Source of the DNA: Saprospiraceae bacterium
GTDB lineage: Bacteria > Bacteroidota > Bacteroidia > Chitinophagales > Saprospiraceae
Length of the DNA stretch: 64,000 nt
Reading direction: 5' to 3'
Assembly (NCBI GenBank): GCA_020629035.1
Contig: JAHDEC010000016.1
Span: 1 to 64,000, forward strand
Made by a program: the position numbers and the translations under genes. The notes beneath the pieces were generated by a model. It worked only from the letters and a program-made list of their open reading frames with translations, ran no database searches and had not been told where the DNA came from. The first letter of the stretch is position 1; each line of letters opens with the position of its first letter. This document shows positions 26,252 to 36,900 of the stretch, piece after piece.

Positions 26252-27184
26252 TTAAATAATTTTTTCTATTCGATAATTATTTCTGTCGGTGGCGTTTCTT
26301 GTGATTAGTTCAGCTAGGAAACCCGCAATAAAAAGTTGGACACCCAAGATTAACATAAGAATACCAAAAAAGAATAGTGGTCGATCATCTATATCACCCA
26401 CACCATACATGAATTTGATGAGGGTCAGATAAGATAAAATACCAAGACCAATTAAAGTAAATAGGATGCCCACAGCGCCAAAAAAGTGCATAGGACGCTT
26501 CCCAAACTTACCGACAAACATAATGGAAGCAAGATCTAAAGGGCCATTGATAAATCTGGATAAACCAAATTTAGTGGTCCCATATTTTCTGGCTTGATGC
26601 TGGACTACTTTTTCACCTATATTTTTAAAACCTGCCCATTTTGCAATGACTGGAATGTAACGATGCATTTCCCCATAGACCTCAATGTTCTTAACAACTG
26701 AGTTCTTATAGGCTTTTAGGCCGCAATTCATATCATGTAATTTAATACCTGACATTTTGGTAGTCATATAATTATAGAGCTTGGTAGGTATCGTTTTAGA
26801 TAAAGGATCGTATCGTTTTTTCTTCCAGCCTGAAACTAGATCGAAACCATCTTCGATAATCATTCGATACATTTCGGGAAGTTCTTCAGGGCTATCCTGC
26901 AGATCAGCATCCATGGTAAATACCACATCTCCATTGACTTGTTCAAAGGCAGTATTTAAGGCAGCTGATTTGCCATAATTTCTTCTAAATTTAATGGCTT
27001 TAAGTACAGGATAATTTGATTGTAATTCTTCTATCACCTTCCAGGAATTATCTGTACTCCCATCATCTACCATCCAAACCTCATAGCTAAAGGAGTGTTC
27101 TGTCATGACACGGTCTATCCAAGCCATTAATTCTGGCAGGGATTCTTCTTCGTTTAATAGAGGTATTACGATTGATATCTGCAT
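26252..27184 (-). CDS. Family 2 glycosyltransferase, polyprenyl-phosphate sugar type (DPM1/GtrB-like)
   Basis: 310 residues. ISIVIPLLNEEESLPEL starts a GT-A fold; MVDDGSTDNSW and FTMDADLQDSPEE bind the nucleotide sugar and metal. Two C-terminal membrane helices (AVGILFTLIGLGILSYLTLI and FFFGILMLILGVQLFIAGFL) are typical of GtrB/ArnC enzymes that load a sugar onto undecaprenyl phosphate. Donor sugar unknown. Gene order DUF4199-glycosyltransferase next to a dihydroorotase-like gene is common in Bacteroidetes. It lies 1 bp from the DUF4199 gene and 20 bp from gmhA. Confidence 0.88.
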   Translation of the reverse strand: MQISIVIPLLNEEESLPELMAWIDRVMTEHSFSYEVWMVDDGSTDNSWKVIEELQSNYPVLKAIKFRRNYGKSAALNTAFEQVNGDVVFTMDADLQDSPEELPEMYRMIIEDGFDLVSGWKKKRYDPLSKTIPTKLYNYMTTKMSGIKLHDMNCGLKAYKNSVVKNIEVYGEMHRYIPVIAKWAGFKNIGEKVVQHQARKYGTTKFGLSRFINGPLDLASIMFVGKFGKRPMHFFGAVGILFTLIGLGILSYLTLIKFMYGVGDIDDRPLFFFGILMLILGVQLFIAGFLAELITRNATDRNNYRIEKII

Positions 27185-27185
27185 C

Positions 27186-27722
27186 TTAAGCGTTACTGCT
27201 TTTCATAACCGCAGCAATAATCAAGCTAATTATGGCTCCAACAATCAATGAGATGAAATAATTTGCAATAGTTGCACCGATAGAAATCATTTGCTCCTTA
27301 TCAAGAAGATCTTCTTTTGCTTGTTCCATCGCCATATCCATTGCTTCTACGCCATCATTTCCCAACATTCCAGAAAACATACCAGACATTGTATCCATTG
27401 CTTCTATGGCTATTTGTTTTGCCATTTCATTTAGCTCTGGCTGTATAAAATTATATTGTAGAAATACAACTATCTGCCAAATTGCCATCGCTATTGACAT
27501 CGATACAAATGCGGCTACAAACCCGTCGCCAAAACTAAGCATGCCTCCATTAAACTCTTTTTGTTGCCTTGTGGCTAATACCATAAAAACGATGATGACA
27601 ACGTAGGGTAAACTTGACATCCACTTTATATAGGCTTCAGGTGAAACAAATCCCAGAAGTATTGTTAAAAGAGCGCAAATTCCACCGCCAATCAAGCCAT
27701 TTTTTAATGCAGGATTTTCCAT
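27186..27722 (-). CDS. DUF4199 membrane protein
   Basis: 178 residues with four predicted membrane segments: two near the N-terminus (GLIGGGICALLTILLGFV and YVVIIVFMVLATR), one in the middle (GFVAAFVSMSIAMAIWQIVV) and one at the end (FISLIVGAIISLIIAAVMKS). A long soluble loop (~100-140) lies between the last two. The charged pair KEFNGGMLSFGDGF after helix 2 is typical of DUF4199. Function unknown. It is 2 bp from the dihydroorotase-like gene and 1 bp from the glycosyltransferase gene, so one operon. Confidence 0.82.
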   Translation of the reverse strand: MENPALKNGLIGGGICALLTILLGFVSPEAYIKWMSSLPYVVIIVFMVLATRQQKEFNGGMLSFGDGFVAAFVSMSIAMAIWQIVVFLQYNFIQPELNEMAKQIAIEAMDTMSGMFSGMLGNDGVEAMDMAMEQAKEDLLDKEQMISIGATIANYFISLIVGAIISLIIAAVMKSSNA

Positions 27723-27724
27723 AG

Positions 27725-28984
27725 TTAATGATTTATTATTGTGTTTTGATTATTTATTATTGCTTTTACTTTTCCTTTAAATGTTTGACCTATAAAAGGG
27801 GAATTCTCGCTTTTTGAAGTATTGTTATTTGAGTTGTAAGACCAAGGTTCTTTGTTGTCAAAAATGGTCATATTAGCTTTATTTCCTTCCATAATCGTTG
27901 GAGCCTCCAAGCCTAAGACTTTGTATGGATTTAATGAAAGGCATGGTATCCAATCTTCAATCTTTAGGCTGTCTCCTAAAGATTGGTTTAATGCTGGAAA
28001 TAAGGTTTGTAAACCTATAGAGCCCTTAGATGTTTCACTAAATTCTTTAGCTTTTAATTCTTGCTCTAAAGGCACATGATTAGACACGATGATGTCTATT
28101 ACACCATCTTTTATTCCTTTTACTAGAGCCTTTTTATCATTAGCTGATCTCAGAGGTGGTTGTACTTTCCAATGAGACTCAAAGCTAAGCAACTCTTCAT
28201 CTGTGGCCACTAAGTTTTTATAACTGACTGAACTAAATAGTTGGTTTTTATTTCGTTTTGCTGACTTGATGGCTTCAACTCCCAGTTTGGTACTTATAAG
28301 ATGAACTAACATTTTCGAATTGCTGTAATCCAGTAAACTTGTACTTTGGTCCACATTTATTTTTTCAAAAATAGCCGGCGTTCCTTTAAGTCCTAATTGA
28401 ACATTAATTGCACCTTCATGCATTTGACTGCTGTTGGTGAGTTCGTCTGAGGGATGATAAATAATCAGCCCATTAAAACCTTTTACATAATCAAGCGCCC
28501 GAAGTAAAATAGCTTTTGAGATAGGTTTTTCAATGCCGTTCGAAAATCCAACTGCACCGGCTAAAGACATATCATAAAACTCTGTAATAGAGGCTCCTTC
28601 AAGCTGTTGGCTCAGCGCCCCAATAGGGTAGAAATCAACAGACTTAGTTGATTGATTTTTTATGTTGGTTACACTTGTACTATTATCGACTATGGGTAGT
28701 AGATTGGGCATAATTGCCAGTCCGGTAAACCCGCCAGCTGCAGCCGTTTTAGCGAGTGAGGCCGCTGTTTCTCGATGTTCAAAACCTGGTTGCCCTCCGT
28801 GAGTCCCGATATCTAACCATCCACCAGAGACACAAACATTTTTAAATTCGTGTTTTGCAGATTCCTTGATATTTGTTTTTGAAATACGTTGAATGATACC
28901 TTTGTCGATTAAGATATCAGCTCTTTTTTTATGCCAACTAGAGTTAGGGTCAATGATATAAGCTTTTCTTAAGATAAGTTTCAT
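27725..28984 (-). CDS. Dihydroorotase paralogue with degenerate active site (PyrX-like)
   Basis: 419 residues of the amidohydrolase fold related to PyrC (GFEHRETAASLAKTAAAGGF TG region, then AIMPNLLPIVDNSTSV). Catalytic features are lost: the metal- and substrate-binding DxHxHLREPG is DIGTHGGQPG here (58-67), losing the first His, the Arg and the Glu, and the DHAPH-type motif is SNHVPL, with Asn replacing the catalytic Asp. This matches the non-catalytic dihydroorotase homologues that support aspartate transcarbamoylase in other bacteria. The first gene of the DUF4199-glycosyltransferase run. Most likely structural or regulatory in pyrimidine synthesis; an active enzyme would have to be encoded elsewhere. 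Confidence 0.8.
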   Translation of the reverse strand: MKLILRKAYIIDPNSSWHKKRADILIDKGIIQRISKTNIKESAKHEFKNVCVSGGWLDIGTHGGQPGFEHRETAASLAKTAAAGGFTGLAIMPNLLPIVDNSTSVTNIKNQSTKSVDFYPIGALSQQLEGASITEFYDMSLAGAVGFSNGIEKPISKAILLRALDYVKGFNGLIIYHPSDELTNSSQMHEGAINVQLGLKGTPAIFEKINVDQSTSLLDYSNSKMLVHLISTKLGVEAIKSAKRNKNQLFSSVSYKNLVATDEELLSFESHWKVQPPLRSANDKKALVKGIKDGVIDIIVSNHVPLEQELKAKEFSETSKGSIGLQTLFPALNQSLGDSLKIEDWIPCLSLNPYKVLGLEAPTIMEGNKANMTIFDNKEPWSYNSNNNTSKSENSPFIGQTFKGKVKAIINNQNTIINH

Positions 28985-29007
28985 CAGCGGTGTCTAGTAA
29001 ATCATTT

Positions 29008-31026
29008 TTATGTTTTCCAGAATCTTAATATTAAAGATTCTATGGCTAAAAATACTAATGCAAGTATTAAAAATAGTCTCCATAGGAAGATACCTTGTTC
29101 TCTTTCTTTAATAATCTTGGCTAAGTTAGTATTATCTGCTTGATCTAACACCGAAACTTGTGTCCCAAATTTTTCGGAGAGTTCACTTGGCTTGTAGCAA
29201 TTAACATCAGATTCTTTTCGGTTATAATTGAAAGCCAACTTTTTTACACTTTCTCCCTCTTTAGTTACATCATAAAAACCAGCATCCGTAATATCGTCGA
29301 TAGTGGTTATTTGAGTAAAGTTCCCTTGGTTAACTTGCTGTGGAATAAAATCCGTTGCACCTGTGATCTTGTACAAGACTTCCGTTTCTTGACCAGTGTT
29401 TTTAATCTTTATCGAATTATTTTTTCCAAGTGTATAAGCACTAGGTGTTTTTGCAGCTTGTGACAAAGACATTTTGTATATCATCGGCACAAATATCTCT
29501 GCATTTTCTACCAGCGGATTTACGTTTCGTGCTAAGGAAGAGGCACAAATAAATACTTGTCCTTCTCCAGTAGTGTATTTACTTAGAAAAGGACTGCCAT
29601 CTCGATATTTAAGTAAGTGTTCACCACCGTTTGAAGCAAAATTGGTAAAGACAAAATTCCCATTAGTGGTGGGAAGACTTATGTTTTTGTTCAATGTTGC
29701 GAATACTTTATTGAAGACGAATTCTTCCGTATTAATGTTTAAAACTTCTCTTGCTTGGTCTTCCCACTGAACGATGCTGTTTACTTTTAGATTAGCCAGT
29801 AACTGGTTGTATTGTTCTTTATTGCTGTTTTTGGATGGGAAGATGGTTAGATTTCCTCCTTTGCGTACGTAAGCAGTTAATTCCGAAATTAAACCAGTAC
29901 TTAAACTGGTTAAGTCGTCCAAAATGATGAGACTATATTGATCGAGCTCATTGTAATTTATATTTCCCACATTAGCATGAGATAACTCCATTTCACCTAC
30001 TCCAGTAAATAATGCTTTGAGGTACCTGTTTTGTGTTTGTCCATAGATGGATAGCACATTAGCATTATCTTGTATAGAAACACTCATATGATAGACATCA
30101 TCAAATTGAATAGGATAATCATCAATGCTTAAACTAATCTCTTGATTGCCTGCCTTAGAAAAACTCAGCTCTAAGGTGTCCACTTTAGTTTGACCAGCTA
30201 GTATATTTAGGGTTCCAGATGGTTTGTTTTGACCATTCTGGTTAATGTTAATTCGTATATTCTCCTGGTCTTCTTGTCCTTGGTTTGTAACCCTAATAAT
30301 CATTTGATTTACTTGATTAAGAAGTGGTGTTGGACTCACCAAATAGGCTGTGTCTATACTTAAATTGCTATTTTGGACTGATTGGAAAGGTATAAATTGT
30401 AAGTTATAGCTGGTGTCTATGGTAGTCGGAATATCGGTTATGTTTTTTTGGAAATCTGAAAGGATATAAAAACTCTTGTCACCCTTTAATTCTTTAAAAC
30501 TTTGGACCATCCGATTTAAGACCACTTCTAGATCTTTAACAGAAGGCGTAATTTCTATTTCCTCAATACTTGCTATGGCTTCTTCCTTAGTGAGAATTCT
30601 AGAGCTTACTCCTGAATAATTGTGGCTGAGTATTTGGAATCGATCTGTTTCATTGTAAGCATCGATAATTTGCTCTGCCTTGAGTTTTGCCTTGTCGACT
30701 AATGGTATATCTCGTGAGAGCGCATTCATACTGTATGAATTGTCAACAAAGACGCTCACTAATTTACGCTCTACATTCTTTTTTTTGTTGGCTATATATG
30801 GTTGGGCGAAAGCAAAAATTAGTGCTGCCACGGCTAATAATCTCATCAAAAGCACGAGAAAATTTCGCAACTTTCTGCGAGCATTTCGTTCATCTTTAAG
30901 TTCCCTTAAAAAACGAACATTCGTAAATAATACTTTCTTGTATTTCCTAAAGTGAAATAGGTGTATTATAATCGGTATGGCTAGTGCCAAAAGTCCCCAT
31001 AAAAATGCTGGATGTAAAAATTGCAT
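29008..31026 (-). CDS. BatA-domain membrane protein with vWA-like region
   Basis: 672 residues. The N-terminal ~90 are the BatA/'aerotolerance' domain: FLHPAFLWGLLALAIPIIIH, FHFRKYKKVLFTNVRFLREL and a second membrane helix MRLLAVAALIFAFAQPYIA. A von Willebrand A-like part follows (VSVFVDNSYSMNAL, metal-site DxSxS partly present as DNSYS). The middle contains Ig-like and glutamine-amidotransferase-like segments (YSLIILDDLTSLSTGLISEL), and a final membrane helix lies near the C-terminus (FLWRLFLILALVFLAIESLI). Such proteins are widespread in Bacteroidetes and are thought to act in envelope stress; the exact role is unknown. Confidence 0.82.
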   Translation of the reverse strand: MQFLHPAFLWGLLALAIPIIIHLFHFRKYKKVLFTNVRFLRELKDERNARRKLRNFLVLLMRLLAVAALIFAFAQPYIANKKKNVERKLVSVFVDNSYSMNALSRDIPLVDKAKLKAEQIIDAYNETDRFQILSHNYSGVSSRILTKEEAIASIEEIEITPSVKDLEVVLNRMVQSFKELKGDKSFYILSDFQKNITDIPTTIDTSYNLQFIPFQSVQNSNLSIDTAYLVSPTPLLNQVNQMIIRVTNQGQEDQENIRININQNGQNKPSGTLNILAGQTKVDTLELSFSKAGNQEISLSIDDYPIQFDDVYHMSVSIQDNANVLSIYGQTQNRYLKALFTGVGEMELSHANVGNINYNELDQYSLIILDDLTSLSTGLISELTAYVRKGGNLTIFPSKNSNKEQYNQLLANLKVNSIVQWEDQAREVLNINTEEFVFNKVFATLNKNISLPTTNGNFVFTNFASNGGEHLLKYRDGSPFLSKYTTGEGQVFICASSLARNVNPLVENAEIFVPMIYKMSLSQAAKTPSAYTLGKNNSIKIKNTGQETEVLYKITGATDFIPQQVNQGNFTQITTIDDITDAGFYDVTKEGESVKKLAFNYNRKESDVNCYKPSELSEKFGTQVSVLDQADNTNLAKIIKEREQGIFLWRLFLILALVFLAIESLILRFWKT

Positions 31027-31128
31027 ATATGACGCAAAAATATAATTATCAATGTATATATGTACTAAAGCCTGCCATAAAACGAATAAGGAAAGGTTAA
31101 AGTATTTGAGCTCGTGTTTTATACCTGT

Positions 31129-33909
31129 CTACCTTAGCAAGGTAATATCTCCTTTTACCTGTTGAACTTCACCACTAATCCATTCAAATTCGAGTAGATA
31201 AACATATACTCCAGCCAGCAATTCGCCCGGATATTCTGCGGGAATCCAACCTGATCTTGGATCATTAGCTGCAAAATTTTGACGATTAAATACTTGATTG
31301 CCCCATCTGTCAAAGACTTGAAGCGATAATACCTGGGCTACAAGACCCTCCGAAGTGTATACAGTAAATGATTGATTAATATTATCACTATTGGTTTGAA
31401 TCACATTCGGAATAAAGTAGTTAAAACTTGCACTCACAGAAACATTGAAAGTTATCGTTTCTTCGCAACCGTCAGAATCGATAAATGTAACCGAGTAATT
31501 TTGATCTTGCTTCGGACTTATGATGGGTGCTAAACAATCGGTGCAGGAAAGTCCTTCTGAAGGGCTCCATTCGATGGAGATAATGTCATTAATATCTTTA
31601 TTGAAGATAAAGCTAGGAGTTGTTTCTTCCCCAAAGGCTAAGTCGAAATCACCTGCCAACTCGACCGATAGCTCTTCTACTAGATTTATAGTAACATTAG
31701 TGTCTTGTTCGCAACCATTAGCATCAACGACAAGAATATTATGCAAGCCTTCAGTGAGCTCAGTTTGATCTCCAAGCGGAATTTCTTGACCATCTACAAA
31801 GATGCGAATGGGTACGATTGCTCCTGATAAAAAGATATCTTCCAATATGACTGATTCGTCTTCGCACATAGCGTCAGTGATGATAGGATTAATGGCATTA
31901 AACTGGTTTTCTAGTTCAATAATCTCTATACTTAGCTCATTGGTACAATCGTTTTGGTCAATGACGGATATGGTATAATTTCCAGCTTGATCTGTCGAGA
32001 TGGAAGGTCCATTACCTAATGAGATATTCTGCTCATCTAACCAATTATACGTCCAGTCAGGATTAAAATTTTGGATGCTAATATTCGCATTTGGCTTACC
32101 GCAGCTTAGGCTATCAAATAGGACTATTATTTCAGGTATATTCCGCGCATCTATCACTTCTATCGTGTCCAATATTTCACATCCTAGCTCATTGATAAAA
32201 CTAACATAGTAGAGTCCTCCTTCCTCAACTGTAAATGTTTGATTATTACTCAGAAAGCCTATATCATTACTCCAATTTATCTCGAGATCTTGAGTACTTA
32301 AATTGGTGTTTATTGTGCTACTTTGATTGCTACAGTTAATCGTATCTGCGAAGAGATTGTATTCGGCAATATAATCATTTTGATCGATGGTGAAACTTAA
32401 TTCATTAGTACATCCATATTCGTTTTCGATCATCACATGGTAGTTTCCTCCTTGACTAATGTTAACAAAAGAATCAAGCACAGATACCGGATTGTCTAGC
32501 CAGTTATAAGTGTATCCTTCCTCATGCAATAAATTGGAGATTGTTACTTCACTAAACAGGCAATTTAGCTCTGCTTCGTTTAACATAAGTCCTGGATCTT
32601 GTGTGAAGTCTTCGATAGTTATACTACCAAAATTTGAACAGTTGTTAGCTGGGTTAGTCACCGTTACTTCATATAAACCTGGATCTAGGGTACTAAACGA
32701 ACTTCCATTTTGGGCGAGCATATTTCCGTCCAAAGACCATGTTATAACTGGGTTACTAAAATCGAGATTTTCGATACTGATGGTACTGCTCATATCATCA
32801 CAACTAATAGATGCTTCCTCTGCTGTCACATCAAATATTGGGACATCTAAGCTTCCTTTTAATTCTACTTGTTCGACATGATTACAGCCCCAAGGATCTG
32901 TCACAAGAAGTGTATAAATTCCAGGCAGATTAGCAATGCAAGAATCTGCTAGGCTAGTACCAGCAATATTGCCGTCTATGGTGCTCCATTGGTAGTCCAT
33001 TTCCTCGGTGAAAATATCAGTAAGTATGGTAGAGTTTAGTACGCCAAATTGGTCATCACACGAAATCGAATCACCTGTCAGTTCAATGGCCAGATCATTT
33101 AATTGAATTTGGATTTCATGGGTTTCTACACAGTTTGTTCCAAAAAATATTTGATCGAGTGCAAAGTCATTTCCTCCAGAGTTTGTATTCTGATTCGTTA
33201 TGCAGATCTCAGCCTGTGCCGCATTGCTTGCAGTCCAAGTTGCTTCGAAGTTCTCCCAAATGCAAGGAAAGAAATTAGGTAGATCTAATTGATTCCCAAT
33301 TAATTGACCATTAATAGCAAACCTAAGTTTTGCTGGTGAATTCGGGTGAACAGAAGCTGCTCTAGCTCTAAATACATATTCAGCATTAGGAATAGTAGTG
33401 ATGGTCTGACACCAAATACGATTAGTCATATCTTCAGAACCATTAATAATCATCATATTTCCATCGCCTCCAAATATGCCACAATTAGTAAAGTTATCGT
33501 GAACATCCGTGGGGTTATCAGCTATCGCATAAAATCCAGCGTAAAGGTCATCGCTATTAGCATTATGATCGAAAAAGAAATACTCTGAACTGAAGCCTGT
33601 GTTACCTAAGTCAAAATCACCATTTGTAATGTCATCTATGATGGTTTCACTAAAGACATCAAGATATAAGGTGGTGTTATCAGTTGCATTAAATTGAAGT
33701 ATACTGTCCACATCATTAAGCACACCGTTTTCATCACGCCATTGGAGTGATCTATATTCTGCTCCAATTTCTGCCACAATATCTAGGGATGTTGGGTCAC
33801 AAAGTTGGATAATGGAATCGACTTGAATATTTAAATCACATTGGGCAAATAGATGGAACTTGCAGAATATGATTAAGAGAAATGCAATAAATCCATTACA
33901 TTTATTCAT
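31129..33909 (-). CDS. Large secreted protein with T9SS type B sorting domain
   Basis: 926 residues. Signal peptide MNKCNGFIAFLLIIFCKFHLFAQ. Next, about 60-250 carry a carbohydrate-binding-like beta sandwich (DDITNGDFDLGNTGFSSEYF, WENFEATWTASNAAQAEICI). From ~270 to 830 run repeated PKD/SprB-like units of ~85 residues, each with a 'W..' core, a GxY.V.V.D/N strand and a cysteine pair. The last ~90 residues (FNYFIPNVIQTNSDNINQSF, LQVFDRWGNQVF, LLAGVYVYLLEFEW, VKGDITLL) form the gliding-motility-type (CHU_C) type B sorting domain. It is expected on the surface, possibly as an adhesin. No enzyme motif was seen. Confidence 0.85.
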   Translation of the reverse strand: MNKCNGFIAFLLIIFCKFHLFAQCDLNIQVDSIIQLCDPTSLDIVAEIGAEYRSLQWRDENGVLNDVDSILQFNATDNTTLYLDVFSETIIDDITNGDFDLGNTGFSSEYFFFDHNANSDDLYAGFYAIADNPTDVHDNFTNCGIFGGDGNMMIINGSEDMTNRIWCQTITTIPNAEYVFRARAASVHPNSPAKLRFAINGQLIGNQLDLPNFFPCIWENFEATWTASNAAQAEICITNQNTNSGGNDFALDQIFFGTNCVETHEIQIQLNDLAIELTGDSISCDDQFGVLNSTILTDIFTEEMDYQWSTIDGNIAGTSLADSCIANLPGIYTLLVTDPWGCNHVEQVELKGSLDVPIFDVTAEEASISCDDMSSTISIENLDFSNPVITWSLDGNMLAQNGSSFSTLDPGLYEVTVTNPANNCSNFGSITIEDFTQDPGLMLNEAELNCLFSEVTISNLLHEEGYTYNWLDNPVSVLDSFVNISQGGNYHVMIENEYGCTNELSFTIDQNDYIAEYNLFADTINCSNQSSTINTNLSTQDLEINWSNDIGFLSNNQTFTVEEGGLYYVSFINELGCEILDTIEVIDARNIPEIIVLFDSLSCGKPNANISIQNFNPDWTYNWLDEQNISLGNGPSISTDQAGNYTISVIDQNDCTNELSIEIIELENQFNAINPIITDAMCEDESVILEDIFLSGAIVPIRIFVDGQEIPLGDQTELTEGLHNILVVDANGCEQDTNVTINLVEELSVELAGDFDLAFGEETTPSFIFNKDINDIISIEWSPSEGLSCTDCLAPIISPKQDQNYSVTFIDSDGCEETITFNVSVSASFNYFIPNVIQTNSDNINQSFTVYTSEGLVAQVLSLQVFDRWGNQVFNRQNFAANDPRSGWIPAEYPGELLAGVYVYLLEFEWISGEVQQVKGDITLLR

Positions 33910-33998
33910 ATGTTTTTCAAATTGAAAGTGTGATTGTTAGCTACTATAAAATTAAACAATATTCCTGTATGTCCGAGTTCAAAAATATTAATATGTCC

Positions 33999-36900
33999 AT
34001 GAAACGAATTTCCCTCTTACTTTTAATCAGTTTTTTTCAAATGATTCCAGGCATTGGTCAATTTGACCAAGCGTACTTTGAATCATTAAGTTTGCGAAAT
34101 ATCGGACCAGCTGGAATGAGTGGGAGAGTAACGGCCATTGATGTTAATTTAAGAAATGATAACATCATTTATGTAGGTTCTGCATCAGGTGGTGTTTGGA
34201 AAACTATTAATGGAGGCACTACTTGGGAACCCTTGTTTGATAAAGAAGCAACTTTGTCGATTGGGTCTATTAAAATTAATCAAGCCAACCCTGATGAAAT
34301 TTGGGTTGGAACAGGAGAAGGAAACCCAAGAAATTCGCATAATAGTGGAAAAGGTATTTATCGAAGTTTAGATGCAGGTAAAACTTGGGAGTGCATGGGG
34401 TTGGAGGAAACAAAAGTTATCCATAGAATCCACATTGATCCAACTAATTCTCAAATAATATTTGCTGGAGCGCTGGGTTCTGCATGGGGTAAGTCGAGCC
34501 ACAGAGGTTTGTATAAGTCCGTGGATGGCGGGAAAAATTGGAATAAAATTTTGTATAAAAATGATGAGACTGGTGTGGCAGATATGGTAGTCGATCCAGG
34601 TAACCCTAATAAGATTATAGTAGCTATGTGGGAGTTTGGGAGAAAACCTTGGACCTTTAACTCAGGTGGGGAGGGTTCTGGAGTATTTAGAACAGTAGAT
34701 GGAGGACAACATTGGACCAACTTATCAGAAGAAGACGAAGGCTTTCCCGAAGGTATTTTAGGAAGAACTGGTTTAGCAATTTCTGCATCAAAACCTAATG
34801 TTGTATATGCATTGGTCGAGTCCGAAACTCAAGGAATTTATAGAAGTGATGATGGAGGATATAAGTGGAAATTGCAAAGTGATAAAAATGTAGGGAATAG
34901 ACCTTTTTATTACTCAGAAATATATGTAGATCCTTCTAATGAAAATCGAATTTTCAATTTATGGAGTTACGTATCTAAATCAGAAGATGGCGGTAAAAAC
35001 TTTAAAACTATCATGGATTATGGTAATGATGTTCATCCAGATCACCATGCTTTTTGGATACATCCTGAAAAGCCAAATTACATGATTGATGGCAATGATG
35101 GTGGTTTAAATATTAGTCGAGATGGAGGTCATAATTGGCAATTTATAACTAATCTTCCGATCGGGCAGTTTTATCATGTAAATGTAGATAATGATTATCC
35201 ATATAAGGTTTACGGTGGCATGCAAGATAATGGATCTTGGGTAGGTCCGGGCTATGTGCTGAAGCGGGGAGGTATTCGCAATGGTGACTGGCAAGAATTG
35301 TATTTTGGTGATGGTTTTGATGTGGCTCCAGACCCTAGAAATAGTCGCTATGGTTATGCCATGTCTCAAAGAGGAAATCTAGCCTATTACGATAGGGAAA
35401 CGGGTCGGACTATGCCTATACAGCCAGCAATTGCTGACACAACCGCTTTGCGATTTAATTGGAACGCGCCACTCGTTATCGATCCCTTCAATGAATGTGG
35501 TCTTTATTTCGGATCTCAGTTTGTGCATCATAGTACTGATTGCGGATATTCTTGGAAAACTCTTTCTGATGATTTAACAACGAATGACCGAAAGAAACAA
35601 AAAGAGTCTTTGAAATCAGGAGGATTAACCATGGATGTAACGGGTGCAGAAAATCACACTACCTTGCTTTCCATGGCTGTGAGTACCTTGGAAGAAGGTG
35701 TAATTTGGGCTGGATCTGATGATGGCAAACTTCACATTTCTAGAAATGGTGGAGCTAGTTGGACAAGCCTACATACTAAGCTTCCTGGATGTCCTCAAAA
35801 CGCCTGGATTCCTCAAATAAGTTTATCGAGTATTAATAAAGGAGAAGCCTATATAGTTGTTAATAATTATCGACAGAATGATTGGAAACCATACCTATAT
35901 CACACCAGTAATTATGGGGCTAGTTTTACCAGAGTGGTAACAGAAAATCAAATGGAAACTTTTGTTTGTTCTGTAATTCAGGATCCCATCGAAGAGCGTC
36001 TAGTTTTTTTGGGCACTGACAACGGTTTATACATAAGTTTTGACAAGGCGAAAAGTTGGACAAAGTGGGATGAATTTCCAGGTGTACAAATTCGTGATAT
36101 GGTAATTCAACCAGCTATGGATGATTTGGTTATAGGAACTTTTGGCCGATCTTTTTGGGTATTGGATGACCTAAAGGTTTTGAGAGAAATGGCCCGAAGT
36201 AAGATGGAGGTACTTAAGGATAGTCTAGTGGTATTTCAGCCGGATATAGCCTATAAAAATTCGTACCGATCATATGATGGCATCAGATTCGTTGCACAAG
36301 CCGAATACATTGGACAAAATAAATCTAGAGGAGCTCGATTTTTAGTTTGGAAACAACCAGCTGAGGAAAAGAAAGAGGCAGTAGATCCACCAAAGAAGCC
36401 CAATGGTAAAATGTACATTTTAGATGCAGAAAAAGACACTATTCGTACCAGATCTGTGACCATCAAGGAAGGGCTCAATAACTTATCCTGGGGATTGGAT
36501 CAGAAGTCTTATTCAGGGCCATCTTGGTCGGATGACAAAAAAGATCAGGAACCAGGCGGTTTAGCCATACAACCCGGCGAATACACCATGGTTTTAGAGC
36601 ATGGCACGCTTAAAGATTCAACTATGATTAAGGTAGAGAGTGATCCTCGAAATGACTATGATCCTAAACATTTAGAAGCCAAATTTGCAATGCTAGAGGA
36701 ACACAAAGAGGCAGTAACAAGGGCAAAGGAAAAGTTTGATCGATTAATAAAGGCAAAGAAAAAGATCTCCTTTATTAATGAATACATTGCTTTGCAACCG
36801 GATAGCATCCAAACAAGCATAAAGGATGAAGGAAAAGCGATCACTAAACAGATTGATTCTTTAACCCATTTGTTTATGTTGCCTCAGGACACGAAAGGGT

